A program made the position numbers and the translations under genes. The notes under the pieces were generated by a model. It did not search any database and had not been told where the DNA came from. It saw only the letters and a list, made by a program, of their open reading frames with translations. A DNA stretch of 64,000 bases from Phytophthora quininea (Eukaryota > Oomycota > Peronosporomycetes > Peronosporales > Peronosporaceae). Each line of letters opens with the position of its first letter. Positions within the stretch are counted from its first letter, which is position 1. Of the stretch, positions 1 to 11,666 are shown piece after piece. The stretch covers positions 89,174 to 153,173 of the forward strand of contig JAAVTG010000695.1 in the NCBI GenBank assembly GCA_011947345.1, written 5' to 3'.

Positions 1-921
1 CGGTTTCGAACGATAAACGTGCGCTCCTCCGCCGAGATGTGCGGGTCTTCTTCAGGTCGGCTCACGCCCAGGAAGAAGTACACCACCACCCAGATGAAGC
101 TCAGCACGCCGAACACGATGAAGATGCGCTGCCAGCCAGCGTGTTCCATGATGAACGGCGACACCAGCAGTGCGGTAATCGTTCCCAGATCGGAGCCGCT
201 CGCCACAAGTGACACGAGACGACTGCGCTCCTGCAGTGGATACCAGGCTCCAGCGACCTGGTGCATGCACGGGAAGAGGATGCCTTCTCCGAGTCCCATG
301 CCAGCTCGAGCGAAGAACAAGCACGTGAGGCATTTCGCCACCACCACCGTCGACAGGTCCTAAGGGGAGTGCAGCGAAGAAACGAAGAAACGAAGAAACG
401 AAGAAACGGAGACACGTTGTTAGATGACAGGACAAAACGAAATAATACCCCTGGCACTGGCACTTACGAACAACGTCCAGACGATGACACCGGTTAGCAG
501 CACGACCTTCGCGCCGAACCTCGCAGCCAAGTAGCCTCCCAGAATCTGCAGTGGTAGTCATGGTCGAGTTTAGCCTTTGATCAACTTCCTCAAAACGTCC
601 ATTTCGACATCACTGTCGACCCCACCTGCGTGCACATGTATCCATAGAAGAATGCGGACAGGACTTCTCCCTGTTCGGTCTTGTTGGTCACGAATACCGG
701 CAACGCAATCCCCATGTTTGTCCCTTTGGATTACCGAACCACCATTGTCACTGATCAAATTCAACACCAACGAACGGAGATCTACCTACGGTCTGCATAG
801 CAAATTGTAGCGATCCAGAAGCACAAGAATGCAGTCACATATCGTCTCTTGCCCTTGGGCAATGGCGCAGAGACCCCTCCCCGATGCGAACAGCCTTCTC
901 CAGCGCAGTCTTGTCCGGCAT
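1..921 (-). CDS. MFS anion/phosphate transporter, SLC17 (PHT4-like) family, C-terminus beyond window edge
   Basis: Proton- or sodium-coupled organic-anion/phosphate carrier of the major facilitator superfamily, a membrane protein. Four exons read on the minus strand: about 921-790, 723-626, 545-468 and 359-1, joined by GT-AG introns of 66, 80 and 108 nt. The joined protein shows family landmarks in order: ICYADRTNMGIALP in the first membrane segment, CTQILGGYLAARFGAK in the TM2 loop, then MGLGEGILFPCMHQ and ERSRLVSLVASGSDLGT. The rest of the protein lies left of base 1. The chosen ATG at 921 requires one extra base in the C-run at 874-877, otherwise the start exon is out of frame; a further upstream exon cannot be excluded. 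The family is secure; the substrate is not. Confidence 0.85.
374..405 (+). repeat. Four tandem copies of an 8-bp unit inside an intron
   Basis: The unit cgaagaaa is repeated four times without error inside the 108-nt intron (360-467) of the SLC17-type transporter. It lies close to the acceptor on the minus strand, where it reads as pyrimidine-rich and could serve as the polypyrimidine tract. Confidence 0.8.
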
Positions 922-1894
922 GTCGTTGAATGAAATCTGGCGCAACTTGTGGGCCACAGCCGTTACTTAACTTCAAGAAATCGGGGTCGGGACAATCGCT
1001 ATTCAATTCCATTCACATATTCTGGGCGCTTGTCGTCAAACTAGAGGATTGGGCTGGTAGTGCGACTGTTGGGCATTTCCTGCGGCTGCGCAGCAGAATC
1101 TGCCCAACTCGGCGTGCCTTCAGGCGACTCCATGTGTAGTTCTAGCAGTCAACCTCGGCTCCTTCATATCAACCGCAACGCATTTTCTTGGAAAACAGCG
1201 GCGCAACACACGAGGGTAGATGTACGACAACTAACTTGTTTGTTTGGGCTCCAGATTCTGACTGACCTTTCGCCTTCTCCTACTCCTGCTCCTGCTGCTG
1301 GATCTTGGCTACCTACTGTGTCCCAGTAGTTCTGTCCAGCTTATATGCACGGTGCTTCACAGCACACCTTCAGCCTGGCGAAGTGCTCTGTATTCCAACA
1401 CATTTCGTACCCACTCATGCGCACCTGCAAAGCGTGAATTGTCGGCTCGTTGTGCAGCATTCACGCATTGCAACAGCTCCAGCGTCAACAGCCAATCTTC
1501 ACGGATTATCGACCATGCCCAGCGGTCCGTACACTACAGTCGTCTATTTGCCAGCTCTGGAAAGAAGCATTGACAGCTACTTTCGACGCAGGCTGTGCAT
1601 CTAACTGTGGTTGGTCTTGGATGTTCGTTGTGTTGGTCTTCCTCGATGTCAACATCCATCTGCTCAGCCGAAAAACCTTTTGAGTCGATACCAATCTCAA
1701 ATGTAATAAATTCAGCTTTTAGTGCTTTATAGGTTGAATGACCTGAAAATAACAATAAAGCTGTAGAAAGCATGCAAAACAGCCTACTTTTGGTGTGCGC
1801 CACATACTGCCGAATTAATCCCTGTTGGGTGTCGAACAACGTAGCCGTTGCACTACCAGGATATACTTACAAGGTGAGCTGGGTACTGGGACAG
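922..1894. other. Intergenic region without a recognisable gene
   Basis: Nearly 1 kb between the presumed start of the transporter and the end of kinesin-5. Short overlapping open frames exist on both strands (for example minus 1700-1506, with an acidic stretch MDVDIEEDQ) but none shows a known domain. It probably holds the kinesin 3' UTR and the transporter promoter. Confidence 0.5.
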
Positions 1895-4800
1895 CTACCG
1901 GACATTCGTGGACTCACCCAGCGGCGATTTAGATCGGTACCGCTTTGGGGCGGCCAGCGCCGACAACTTCGCATTTTTGCGAGGAGCGCCACTCGACACT
2001 TTCATACTTCTGTGCGGATGTGTGATAGTGGGTTTCTTGGGTCCTACGGAAGACCCTGCTGTCTTCAGCTTTGACGCCACGTTGGAGCCGGAGACAGGAG
2101 TCGTGGTAGGCTTTGATGAAGCAGATGCAGGAAGCTTGGCTGAGTCTGTCGCGCTGAGGTTGGTGTCGAGCACCGGACTAGAACGGTCGGCTTCTTGTTG
2201 ATTCTGGCTGGCCACGACGTTTGAGGTGGGGTTTTGGTGGCAACATCTTCGCCATGCTTCGAGGCTTCGATATTTGTGACATCGTCAGTGCTGCTCACGC
2301 TCGCGTCGCTCAATCGTCTTCGCTTATGGCTAAGTTGAGGGGCATCCTGCAATGAACCAGCGTCTCTGGAAAGAGTCTCCATCAGGCTTTCATCGTCAGC
2401 ATTAATCTTGGTAGCTTCAAACGAGGGAAATTGACGATTGTCCTTCTTCATCGGTGTCGCTCCAGTATGTGCGGTTATCTAGCAGTACATAAAACATTAG
2501 AAGTGATCCCTCAAACAAACAAAGCTATGCATCGTACCCGTCGCTTCTTCATGAAAGTCCGCATCTCTTCCAGTTGTTGAGTGGATTCGATAGTGACTTC
2601 GCCGACAACCTGATCGCCAAGGACTGACGCTTGGGTTACCTTATCTTTTGTTGCTGTGCACTTTGACAGCAATCCGTTTTCCAAAGTCTTGCAACCATCC
2701 GCCAGAAGCTTTCCCAGTTCACCATTATCGCTTTCGAATTGCGTAAGTTGCTCTTTTCTCTTGCGGATAATATCAATATCCGCTTGCGAGTGGTGCTCCA
2801 TCAAATTCGTCATATCTTCAGTGTGTCTTTCGACTAAAGCAGCAGTGTCCTTGTTCCAGGCGGTTTGCAAGTGTTCGTGAGACTGAAGCAATTCCACGTG
2901 ACGAGCGTTCGCTTCGCTAAATTGCCCCCGCAAGTCTGACATACTCCCATGAATCCCTGCTGTCTCTTTTTCATGCTCCGAGTTGCGCTGGTTCAGAGCT
3001 TCTACAAAGCCCTTCATTTCTTGCTCCGTGGTATTCTGCACATGCGCAAGCTCCTTCTGCTGCACCGCTGCGCTTTCTTGGATAAGCTGGGTCTGATCAT
3101 TTAGCTTTTGCACCTGACTCTGGATGCACTTGTCAACATACGCCGCAAGTTGGGCTTTGACTCCATTTAGCTCCTGTTCTTGCTGTTCATGACTGCTTTT
3201 TAAAGCTGCCACCAACGCTGCCTTGCTCTCATTTAGCTGCTTGGACTGTTTTTCGATCGACATGTCGATCGCCACTTGAAGTTCCAGTAACTTGTCGCTC
3301 TGTTCGGTCAAAAAGCTGCCTAGCTCTTCACGAGACCTTGCCAGCATGGACAGCACGTTCTCCACAGATGATACATTTCTGTCTCGAGCGGCAGCCAAAT
3401 CTTCAGCGATAGCCGTCGCGTGGTTCTTGCTCATGTCGACAAATTTCTTGAGCTGACTTTGTATACTCTCCTGTTGGTTTTCGACTGACTTGGCCACTTC
3501 TCCTCGCTGCTCACGCTTCTTGGCCTCATCTTCGGCTAGATTTTCTGTTGTTTGTGCACTCCGTGCGTCGAGAAGACTTTGAAGAGCGTTCAGATTTGAC
3601 ACTAAACCCTCCAGCCTCGTTGAATGGACTGACTGCAATTCTTGTAAAGCGTGCGAGATACCCGTGAATGCGCCGTCTTGGGATTCCTTGTGCTTTGTCA
3701 GCCGCTCCAGGAACGAGTTAATTCGTGATTGCGATTGATTCTGATACGACGTCGCTAGTTCGGAGTTGGCCACCTCCACCTGTTGTGTTTCCTCTGTTGA
3801 CCAAGAAAAGAAAAACGTTAGGAGCATAGCTACTGCAAGAATCAAGATTAAATGCGTACCAATTTTCGTCCGCAGTTGTGCAGCACGCTTCTCGCTGGCA
3901 TCGTACAATTTTGTCGCCGTAGCTGCATTTGTGAGTAGGACCTGTTCGTTATCATGAAAAGATTTCACCATCGTTTGCGTTCGCTTCAGCTCCTGCGTTG
4001 TTTTTTCAGCGTTTCCTCCGTCGAAAGGAGTTTGTTTTCAGTAGCAACGAGCTTGTTGCTCACGTCCTGCTTTTCTTGAGTAAGTGCCGCTATTTCATTT
4101 GCGTGCTTTTCGGCTGCTTCCTCGAGTTCCTTGCAAGTGTCATTTCTCGCTTTCAGCATTTCTTCCAGCTCTGTCACCTGCACACCTTGTCCACTTAGAC
4201 GTTCTTGCATGTCTGTAAACTGTTCCAGCGGCAGGTACACGCCTTCCTTTAATCTAGCAGCGCGGAGAGCAGCACGCAGCGTTTCAATCTCGCTGCCGAA
4301 GTCATTCAGCAGTCCAGCCTTTGTCATTTTCTGGTTGAGCTCTGGTTTGTTCTTGATGCTCTTCGCACGGAATGCGTATTCCAGCGTACTAAGAGTCTCA
4401 TCAAGGCTGTCTGCACAGGGAGCTAGCGTAGCAATGATCGTCGTCTTCGCGCGTCCACCCAGTGATTCCTGCAGTAACCGTGTAAGTTTACTATCACGGT
4501 ACGGCACATGTGGAAGATTATCGACCAGCGCCGTGATGACGCGCCCGAGAGTTAGCAAGCTCTGGTTGATTGTTCCTGCTTCTCTCGCTCTCACATTGCG
4601 CGCCCCTGAGCGTCCTACACACTCTGACCCAGCCAGATCCACCAAATTGAGCTGTCCCACACGCAGCAAGTCCTCACCTGCCGCGTTGTGTTCCTTGCTG
4701 TGGATGCGGATCGTGAAAATGCTATGGGACCGACTCGAGTTCTCGTTCATCAACGTCTCGGACGTGATGCGGTTCTTCACGCCGGTGTTGACCAGCTCGA

Positions 4801-5380
4801 ACACGTGCTTGGCGGTCGTGGCCGTCACCTCGAGCAAATTGAGGCAGTAGATGCCTCCCCTCTTAGTGTCTTCCATTAGTCGCAGCTTCTTATCTTCGTC
4901 CGGGTCCAGAAGATCCTTAAGTTCTTCGTTGTACAGCTGCAGGAAGCTCACACGCACGCTGAACTCCTCTCCCTTGGCCTCCAGCGCGTCGAAGATGCGA
5001 CGCACACTGCGCGGGATGATGCCCGCCGTCTCGCTGCCTGGCGTCAGGTCTCCCTGCATCGTGTACGTCTTGCCTGTGCCCGTCTGGCCGTAGGCAAACA
5101 CGGTGCAGTTATACCCAGCCAGCGCCTCGTCCACTGCAGGCTTCACCACGGCACCAAAGACGTCCTTCTGGGTCGAGTACTGGCCGAAGACGCGATCGAA
5201 CGTGTACGTCTTGCGCTTGGCTACGGCCACTTCGTGAGCGTTCTGGCGGCACTGCAGCACGGCGCCGCGGCCCGACGCCTTCTCGCGCGCGTTCAGTGGG
5301 CGGCAGCGCACCGCCACCTGCACGTTCGTGTGCGCCACGGCCGCCACAGCACCAGCAGCCATGTCGCTCTCGTCGGTCAT
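1895..5380 (-). CDS. Kinesin-5 (BimC/Eg5-type) mitotic motor
   Basis: Plus-end-directed microtubule motor that cross-links and slides spindle microtubules. The N-terminal motor domain (about the first 360 residues from the ATG at 5380) carries the P-loop GQTGTGKT, switch I NENSSRSH and switch II LVDLAGSE. A long coiled coil follows, then a C-terminal BimC-type box starting near TPMKKDNRQFPSF, which marks kinesin-5. Introns: 3794-3859 (66 nt) and 2479-2537 (59 nt). The first intron is a multiple of three and has no stop, so unspliced DNA seems to encode a membrane helix; the real protein has none. Two frame breaks sit at homopolymers, at 4001-4006 (T6) and about 2228-2235 (G4T4), each repaired by one added base. 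It is divergent from the helicase, with only about 160 bp between start codons. Confidence 0.9.
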
Positions 5381-5540
5381 CGGATGCTTAATGCGGAATG
5401 CCTTCCCGCCCGTTTTTGAATTCAAAACCGAGAGTGATTGTGATTGGGTACGACTATATTTGGGTGCTTATTTGGGAACTTTTGACTTTATCCGCTGCGC
5501 ACCAACCAAAATGCGGCTCAGTTGACATTTCTTGCTGAAG
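5381..5540. promoter_or_regulatory. Short bidirectional promoter, kinesin-5 / DDX56
   Basis: About 160 bp separate the two start codons, so both genes must be driven from this interval. No TATA box is evident. Assignment is positional only. Confidence 0.5.
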
Positions 5541-7617
5541 ATGGCCGAGCCTCATGTAAGTGAGAGTCTGCTGGACGGCCAGCAGACCTTCGCGTCCTGC
5601 GACTTCGGGCTGGACCGGCGCCTGACCAAGGCCGTGGCCAAAATGCGCTTCGTGCACGCCACGCTGGTGCAGATGAACTGCATCCCGCTGGCGCTCCAGG
5701 GCAAGGACCTGCTGGTGCGAGCCCGTACCGGTTCCGGCAAGACGGCGGCCTTCGCACTGCCACTGCTGCACAAGATCCTACAGCAGAAGCAGGATGCGCC
5801 CAGCAGCGAGCCGTCCATCCGTGCACTCGTGCTGGTGCCCACGAAGGAGCTGGTGGAGCAGACTCGGCGTCACATGCTGGAACTCATGTACTACTGCCAA
5901 GACACGGTCAGTCTGTTGGCTCTGGGCGGTCAGAGCATGAACGCGCAACAAGCGCTGTTGCGTGATGCTCCTGACGTGCTGGTAGCCACTCCTGGACGCC
6001 TCGTAGCGCACCTGGAAGCTGGGAATTTAACGCTCAAGGACTCCGTGCAGACGGTGGTCATCGACGAAGCGGATCTGGTGCTGTCCTTCGGCTACGGAGA
6101 GGACGTGCGCACGATTTTCAACGCTCTCCCCAAGGCCTGCCAGACGTTCTGCATGTCTGCGACGTTGAGTCCTGAGCTCGAGAAGCTCAAGAAGTCGGTG
6201 CTGCACAATCCGGCGGTTGTGAAACTCGAGGAAGGAGCTACAGACGGCAAGTTGCAGCAATTTTACTTGCCTGTGGCCGACAAGGACAAGGATCTGCTGC
6301 TGTACGCGCTGCTGCGACTGGGTGTCGTGCACGGCAAGGTCATCTTCTTCGTCAACACAACTGATGCAGCGTACAGACTGAAGCTGTTCTTCGAGCAGTT
6401 TGTGATAAAGAGCGCGGTGCTGAACGCCAAACTGCCGCACAACTCGCGTCAGCACATTATTGAAGAGTTTAACCGGGGTCTGTTTGACTACCTCATCGCT
6501 ACGGACGACAGCGTGGATCGCGATGTTGATGAAGAAGGTAGTGATGACGAAGAGGAGGAGGAAAATGCTGAAGAGGCCGAAGACGAGGAGGAGAACGAGG
6601 ACACAGACGACGAGAAGAATTCTGCGTCTGATGCTGGGGATGAAGATGGTGACGAGAAGGACGAGAGCGAGGAAGAGGGGGGATAGCGAGGAGGAGAAGG
6701 ACGAGGATGATGTCATGAACAGTGATGACGAAAATGCTGAGGAGGCCGAATCTGATGAGGACGACGGAAAGAAGAAGATCGTCGGTAAGAAGCGTGGTCG
6801 CGCTGATGATGAAAGCTATGGTGTGTCACGAGGTGTGGATTTCCGAGGCGTGCAGTTCGTCATCAACGTGGACTTCCCAAAGAGTGTGCGCGCATACACG
6901 CACCGTATCGGACGTACCGCCCGCGGTGGAGCCTCTGGTACAGCTCTGTCTCTGGTATCAAAGGACGATGCCAAGCAAGAGCGTGCATTGAAACGTGTGC
7001 AAGCACGTCAGCAAGCATTTTTGTCCGAGTCCAAGGATGTACTGGCACAACCTGCTGAGCTGGCATTCGATCTGAAGGAGATCGACTGCTTCCGCTACCG
7101 TGTAGAAGATGTCCGTCGCGCTGTTACACGTGTAGCCGTCCGTGAGGCTCAGCTGGCAGACGTGAAAAAGGAAATGTTGAACTCGGAGCGATTGGCTGCC
7201 CATTTTGAAGCGAACCCTCGTGAGCTGAACGTGCTGGAGCACGACAAGGTAGTTGGGTCAGCACCTGTGCAGCTTCATTTGGCCACGATCCCGGACTACC
7301 TTGTGCCAATCGAGTTGCAGCCGTCGGCACCTCCTCGTACCAAGAAGAAACACAACAAGCACAACAAGCGGCAACGTCTTGCCGATGGCAAGCGCCGTAC
7401 AGACAACGACCCGTTGCATACGTTTATGGCGCCCGATGAAGACGCCAAGGTGGACAAGAAGAAGGAAGAGGAAGATCGCATTAGCTATGGTAACACCGGT
7501 GTGGGTAAGAGCACTGCAGGCCGTCAAAAGTGGAAGAAGCAGCACCGCAAGGGCAATTTCAACCCGAAAACTATCGCCAAGAAGAAGTGGAAGATGAGCA
7601 AGGGTGCGACGCATTAA
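5541..7617 (+). CDS. DEAD-box RNA helicase, DDX56 / Dbp9 type
   Basis: ATP-dependent RNA helicase of the nucleolar 60S ribosome-assembly pathway (role by family). Visible motifs: Q-motif region near residues 30-45, motif I ARTGSGKT, Ia PTKEL, TPGR, II DEAD, III SAT and VI HRIGRTARGG; the C-terminus is Lys/Arg-rich as in nucleolar helicases. A long, almost purely acidic insert lies between ATDDS and SRGVDFRG within the second RecA domain. The frame breaks inside this insert at a G6 run (6677-6682); one G fewer restores a continuous reading to the stop at 7617. ATG 5541 is preferred over an in-frame ATG at 5532 because of its better context. No intron is seen. It converges on the next gene with a 100-bp gap. 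Confidence 0.9.
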
Positions 7618-7717
7618 GAACTCCCAGCCTGGCCCAGGTACCGCGAAGTTTTGCTGCTTGCCAAATAGATACATGCTTTGTTTTCTACTTTCTTGATCTG
7701 CTGTTTGTCTGCAATGT

Positions 7718-9457
7718 TTACAGGCCCCGGTCCACATTGGAAGCGAATGCAGGCAACGACACTGGTCGACTTATGCCGAAGAAGCGCAGTGCTGCTGGTG
7801 GGGAATTGCTCGGCGGTACGAATATGGCAAGGCTCTCTGGATCTCCCAATTCCTGTTGCTGGACGATCTGGCGCCACAGTTCGTCGCCTGCTAGCTGAAC
7901 GACCCGATCAGCCGGAAGCTCGTTGTCAGCAACGTCCACCTCGACCAACGCGGAGTCGGCACGAGGTTGATTTGCGTCGTCCAGCATACGCTTGCGGTCG
8001 TACGCGTAGTCTAGCAACTGCAGACTGCGCATGTGCTCAGTGTGTTCACGCTCCACGCGAGCAAGGCTCCTATGATCTGCCGGGGTCGTTGCCGTGGCAC
8101 GTGCTGCCAGAATTTCGGGCGGTGGTGGGAAGATTGTGCTCGTAGACGAAGACAGCGTAAACTGGGTCTTGTTGCGGCGCACCACCTCCTCGCGCATCGC
8201 CCTGAAGTCACGTGCGAAGCGCAATTCTTCTTCGGCCAACGTCTTCATGGCACGGACTTCGCGAGCACGCTGGGCACGAGAGTCCTGCTCAATAGCAATG
8301 CAATGAGCTTCGTGCAGCTGGTTCCATTGGCGAGTTTGATCGGCTCGTGCAAGTGTAGCTTCAAGTTCGCTCTCGCGCTGATCTCGCAGTTCTTCGTTGT
8401 GCACATGGCGTGAGATCATCGCCACACTCGCTGAGAATGCACGGGCAATCTCCATGTTTTGCATCCTGGTTCTGCGGGATCGAGTTTCAGCCTCTTTCTT
8501 CGCTCGTCGCTGCTTCACCTTGGCGTGTTTGAGCTTAGCTATCGTTGCCAACGTTATCGAGTCGGGCTTATTGTGCGAGCAGTACTTGGCGTGCAACAAC
8601 GCGGGAGCAGATGCAGACGATGCTAGAGAAGGCACTTGAGGCGCTGAATGACGAGCATAATGCTTGTAAGAAAACGTGCTGGCAACATCACTTTCGTGTG
8701 TGAGCTGATCGAAAGGAGCTTGGCGCACTTGTGCTGGCGACTCTTGCGGCTCGTACTGCAGTGGCAGCAGCTTTCGGTTCTTCCATTTCGACGCTTTCAA
8801 GGCGTGTTGTTGTTTTTGCCACGTCGAAAGATCCCGGGCCTGCTCGATGATAAATGTCTCGGTGAACCAGTGCTGACATCCCTGGATAAACTCGCTAACG
8901 GAGACCATAGGTCCTGCCGGCGCCGCTGGTTCTGCAGGTGTTGATACGGACAAACGCTGCTCCCACCTGCGAAATGCTACGTCGTTGACTTCCAGACCGT
9001 GGAAACGTAGCAGTGGCTTGACCTGCACCAGCTTAATCTGTCGCGTGTGCTGCACCTGCGGGTCGAAGGCCACCATCAGCTTCTCGCATGCGGCCATGAA
9101 GGACAGGTGGCGTTGGCTGGAGCCGTGATTGTTGCTAGGAGATAGTTGCAGTGTTGGTGGCAGAGGTAGCGTGGAGGCAGATTTTGAGGTCGCAAGACTC
9201 GAATACACGTGCGGTCGCCGATCCAGCTCTTCGGCGAATGGCTGGGGTCGTTGAAGCATTCGCTTGACCAGCTCACGGTTTCGTACCATCTTCCCGAGCG
9301 TCTTGACAGCAGCGGTGGACTGTGGCTGGACGAGCGGCACGGCTTGACGATACAGCTCGAGCATCTCGTCTTCCTGGACGCTTGGCTCGTAGTCGCTGTA
9401 GCAGTAGTCGAGTTCATCGTCATCGAGACTTCGGGGAGCTGAAAAGGTAGCAGGCAT
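7718..9457 (-). CDS. Uncharacterised coiled-coil protein
   Basis: Single uninterrupted frame of about 580 residues from ATG 9457 (an upstream in-frame extension to 9562 is possible). I recognise no named domain. The N-terminal part contains an acidic patch (DDDELDYCYSDYEP), the middle a W-rich segment, and residues roughly 320-480 form a charged Arg/Glu/Ala-rich helix likely to be coiled coil. The C-terminus has a Pro-rich stretch and a segment ending in RFFGISRPVSLPAF. The absence of frame breaks over 1.7 kb supports a real, constrained gene. It is convergent with the helicase and lies just downstream of the amino-acid permease on the same strand. Confidence 0.65.
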   Translation of the reverse strand: MPATFSAPRSLDDDELDYCYSDYEPSVQEDEMLELYRQAVPLVQPQSTAAVKTLGKMVRNRELVKRMLQRPQPFAEELDRRPHVYSSLATSKSASTLPLPPTLQLSPSNNHGSSQRHLSFMAACEKLMVAFDPQVQHTRQIKLVQVKPLLRFHGLEVNDVAFRRWEQRLSVSTPAEPAAPAGPMVSVSEFIQGCQHWFTETFIIEQARDLSTWQKQQHALKASKWKNRKLLPLQYEPQESPAQVRQAPFDQLTHESDVASTFSYKHYARHSAPQVPSLASSASAPALLHAKYCSHNKPDSITLATIAKLKHAKVKQRRAKKEAETRSRRTRMQNMEIARAFSASVAMISRHVHNEELRDQRESELEATLARADQTRQWNQLHEAHCIAIEQDSRAQRAREVRAMKTLAEEELRFARDFRAMREEVVRRNKTQFTLSSSTSTIFPPPPEILAARATATTPADHRSLARVEREHTEHMRSLQLLDYAYDRKRMLDDANQPRADSALVEVDVADNELPADRVVQLAGDELWRQIVQQQELGDPESLAIFVPPSNSPPAALRFFGISRPVSLPAFASNVDRGL

Positions 9458-9616
9458 TCTATTGACGAAGACATCGACCTCTCCGACTCCCGCATGGCAT
9501 AGCACTGCCAGCAAACCAAACTCGAAATAGATACTTTCGCGATGTCTTTGATTGGCTATCAAGTTGAAGTTCTTGTGTTGGCGAATATATCTGTGATCAA
9601 TGCACAGAGCACAAAC

Positions 9617-11548
9617 CTACTGCACTCTTGCATGGACAAGCGGCTGCAGCGAGTCCAAGTCATTCAGGAAGCTGTGGCGGATTCCATAGTTCAGGTACAC
9701 GATCAAGCCCACAGCTAGCCAGACGAACACGCCAAGCCTGTCATTATGAACCATCCCTTCGTTAGAATGCAACCACGCTCATTTCGCAGTTTATCACGTA
9801 AACGTACCAGCCTTCGATAGGAATACTTGACATCATGTAAATGTTGGCAAGAATACCAGCACACGGCACCAACGGCACCAGCGGACATTGAAACGACTTC
9901 GTCAGGGCACTAGCGAAGTAGCAATCACAATAACGTTAGCATGATTATATAATCCAGCTGGACAAATAAACTGTCCATGCGCACCTCAATTTACCCAGCC
10001 GGAAGATAAACGCGAACGAAGCAATGGTTATAACTCCGAACGAGCCTTGCAGCGTCGAAGGCAGATCGAACACAAACGACAGCGAAAGAACAAGGCTCGA
10101 AAGCACGAAGAGCATCACACGGTGCAAAACACCAGCGCCGCTCAAGCTCGGTCGCATGCGCAGCAGCAGCACGCCAGCATTCACGAAAGTGAACACTTGC
10201 AGCGTTCCGCACGAAATCACGTTGGCCAGGAACCCCAGATCGAAAACAAATGCGATACACGCCACTAACGCTCCCGTGAAAATGGTGCTGGCAACGGGGA
10301 CGTGGGTCTGGCTGTTTAGTTTTGAAAAGATCGGTGGCAACAGTCCGTCCTTGGCCATTTGGTAGAAAATGCGAGGCTGGCCCAAGAGGCACGTGAACGC
10401 CGCGGTGGTGAGCCCGAAAATGGAGCCGAATGATACGATGCGTCCAGCCCACGGCGCGTGGTGGAAGACAAACGCATTGACAAGAGGAACTTCGACGCCA
10501 AGAACGTCAACCGGCGCCATCCCAGTCACCACGAGAGAAACGCCCACGTAAATGGTCATGGAGATCAGCAGCGACCCGATGATCCCCTTGGGCAGTGTAC
10601 GTTGCGGCTCATGCACTTCCTCCGCAAGACACGCCACCATATCGAAACCCAAGTAAGCGAAAAACACCACGCCAGCTCCAGTCATAACACCATGGACGCC
10701 AGCAGGCATGAACGGCTCCCAGTACATAGTGTCCACTTCGGTAGCTCCGAAGATCACCACAAACAGTAGCACCGAGATGTTCAGCAGCGTCACGAATGCG
10801 TTGAATTTGGCCGATTCCTACAGTATAGCAAAGCAAAAATCAGTGTGTGTGAACGAAAGAGCCTAGATCCTGAGCACGTACGTGAACTCCTGCGAGCAAA
10901 ATGAAGGTGCAGGAGACCACCAGAAATGCCGCCATGGGGCTACACATTACACCCAGGATCTCGACCTGCACGAGCACTCGCGGTAGATGAATCCCAAAAT
11001 GCTGCAGGAACAAGTACGCGTAAGAGGCCCAACTACGCGCAATTCCAGCTTCAACATCACAAGAAATCCTTATTAGTCTCCCAATATTTCCCAAGCCATT
11101 GCAGAGCTTTGCTGACCTGCAGAGATGCCGTATCCGAGCGTCAAGTTCCATCCAATCAGCCAAGCCGCCAGCTCACCAAACGAAATGTACACGAACGTGT
11201 AGGCCGATCCAGTCACCTGAATGTATCACCAAGAAGTACTTAGCGATCTTAATATTGAAATGATACCATCCATCGAGCAATACTTACCGGCACCCTAGAT
11301 GCGAACTCCGAGTACGTGAGTGACGTGAAGATGCAGGCTACGCCGCTGACCAGGAAGGACAGGGAAATGCTGGGGCCGGCGATCTTGGCGCCCACGCCCA
11401 CCAGAGAGTAGACGCCGGCGCCCACGGAGCAGCCCACACCGTACGCGATGAGGTCTGTTAGTGTCAGACACTTCTTGAGGGAGCTGTTGCCCACTTCGCA
11501 GCGACTCAGCGGCTTGACGCGCCCCACGGCCGTCAGGAAGCGGTCCAT
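9617..11548 (-). CDS. Cationic amino-acid transporter (SLC7/CAT-like APC permease)
   Basis: Polytopic amino-acid permease. Six exons on the minus strand: 11548-11288, 11216-11117, 11048-10882, 10817-9985, 9909-9808 and 9737-9617; the five introns are 64-75 nt. The N-terminus contains YGVGCSVGAGVYSLVGVG, the glycine-rich substrate-binding TM1 of APC carriers. Other landmarks are TGSAYTFVYISFGE after the first intron, FFAYLGFDMVACLAEEV in TM6 and GQPRIFYQMAKDGLLP. The last exons end in a CAT-type tail (VYLNYGIRHSFL). All exon joins keep the frame, so the model is complete. It is divergent from RPT4 with only about 120 bp between starts. Transport of Lys/Arg is inferred from family, not proven. 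Confidence 0.9.
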
Positions 11549-11666
11549 GTTGCAAAACCACAGTGTCCCTCCGCACAACACGCAGAATATATTTTTATCC
11601 AATGAGAAAAGGGATAGTCACATATTGGATTTCGGTATCCAAAGGGGGAAAAGAATTGAGCAAGAA
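11549..11666. promoter_or_regulatory. Bidirectional promoter, amino-acid permease / RPT4
   Basis: 118 bp between the two start codons. It contains an attgg (CCAAT-box core on the minus strand) near 11625. Positional inference only. Confidence 0.45.

Noticed and set aside
3794..3859. Transmembrane segment in a kinesin
   Set aside because: It coincides exactly with a 66-nt intron having donor, branch site, pyrimidine tract and acceptor.
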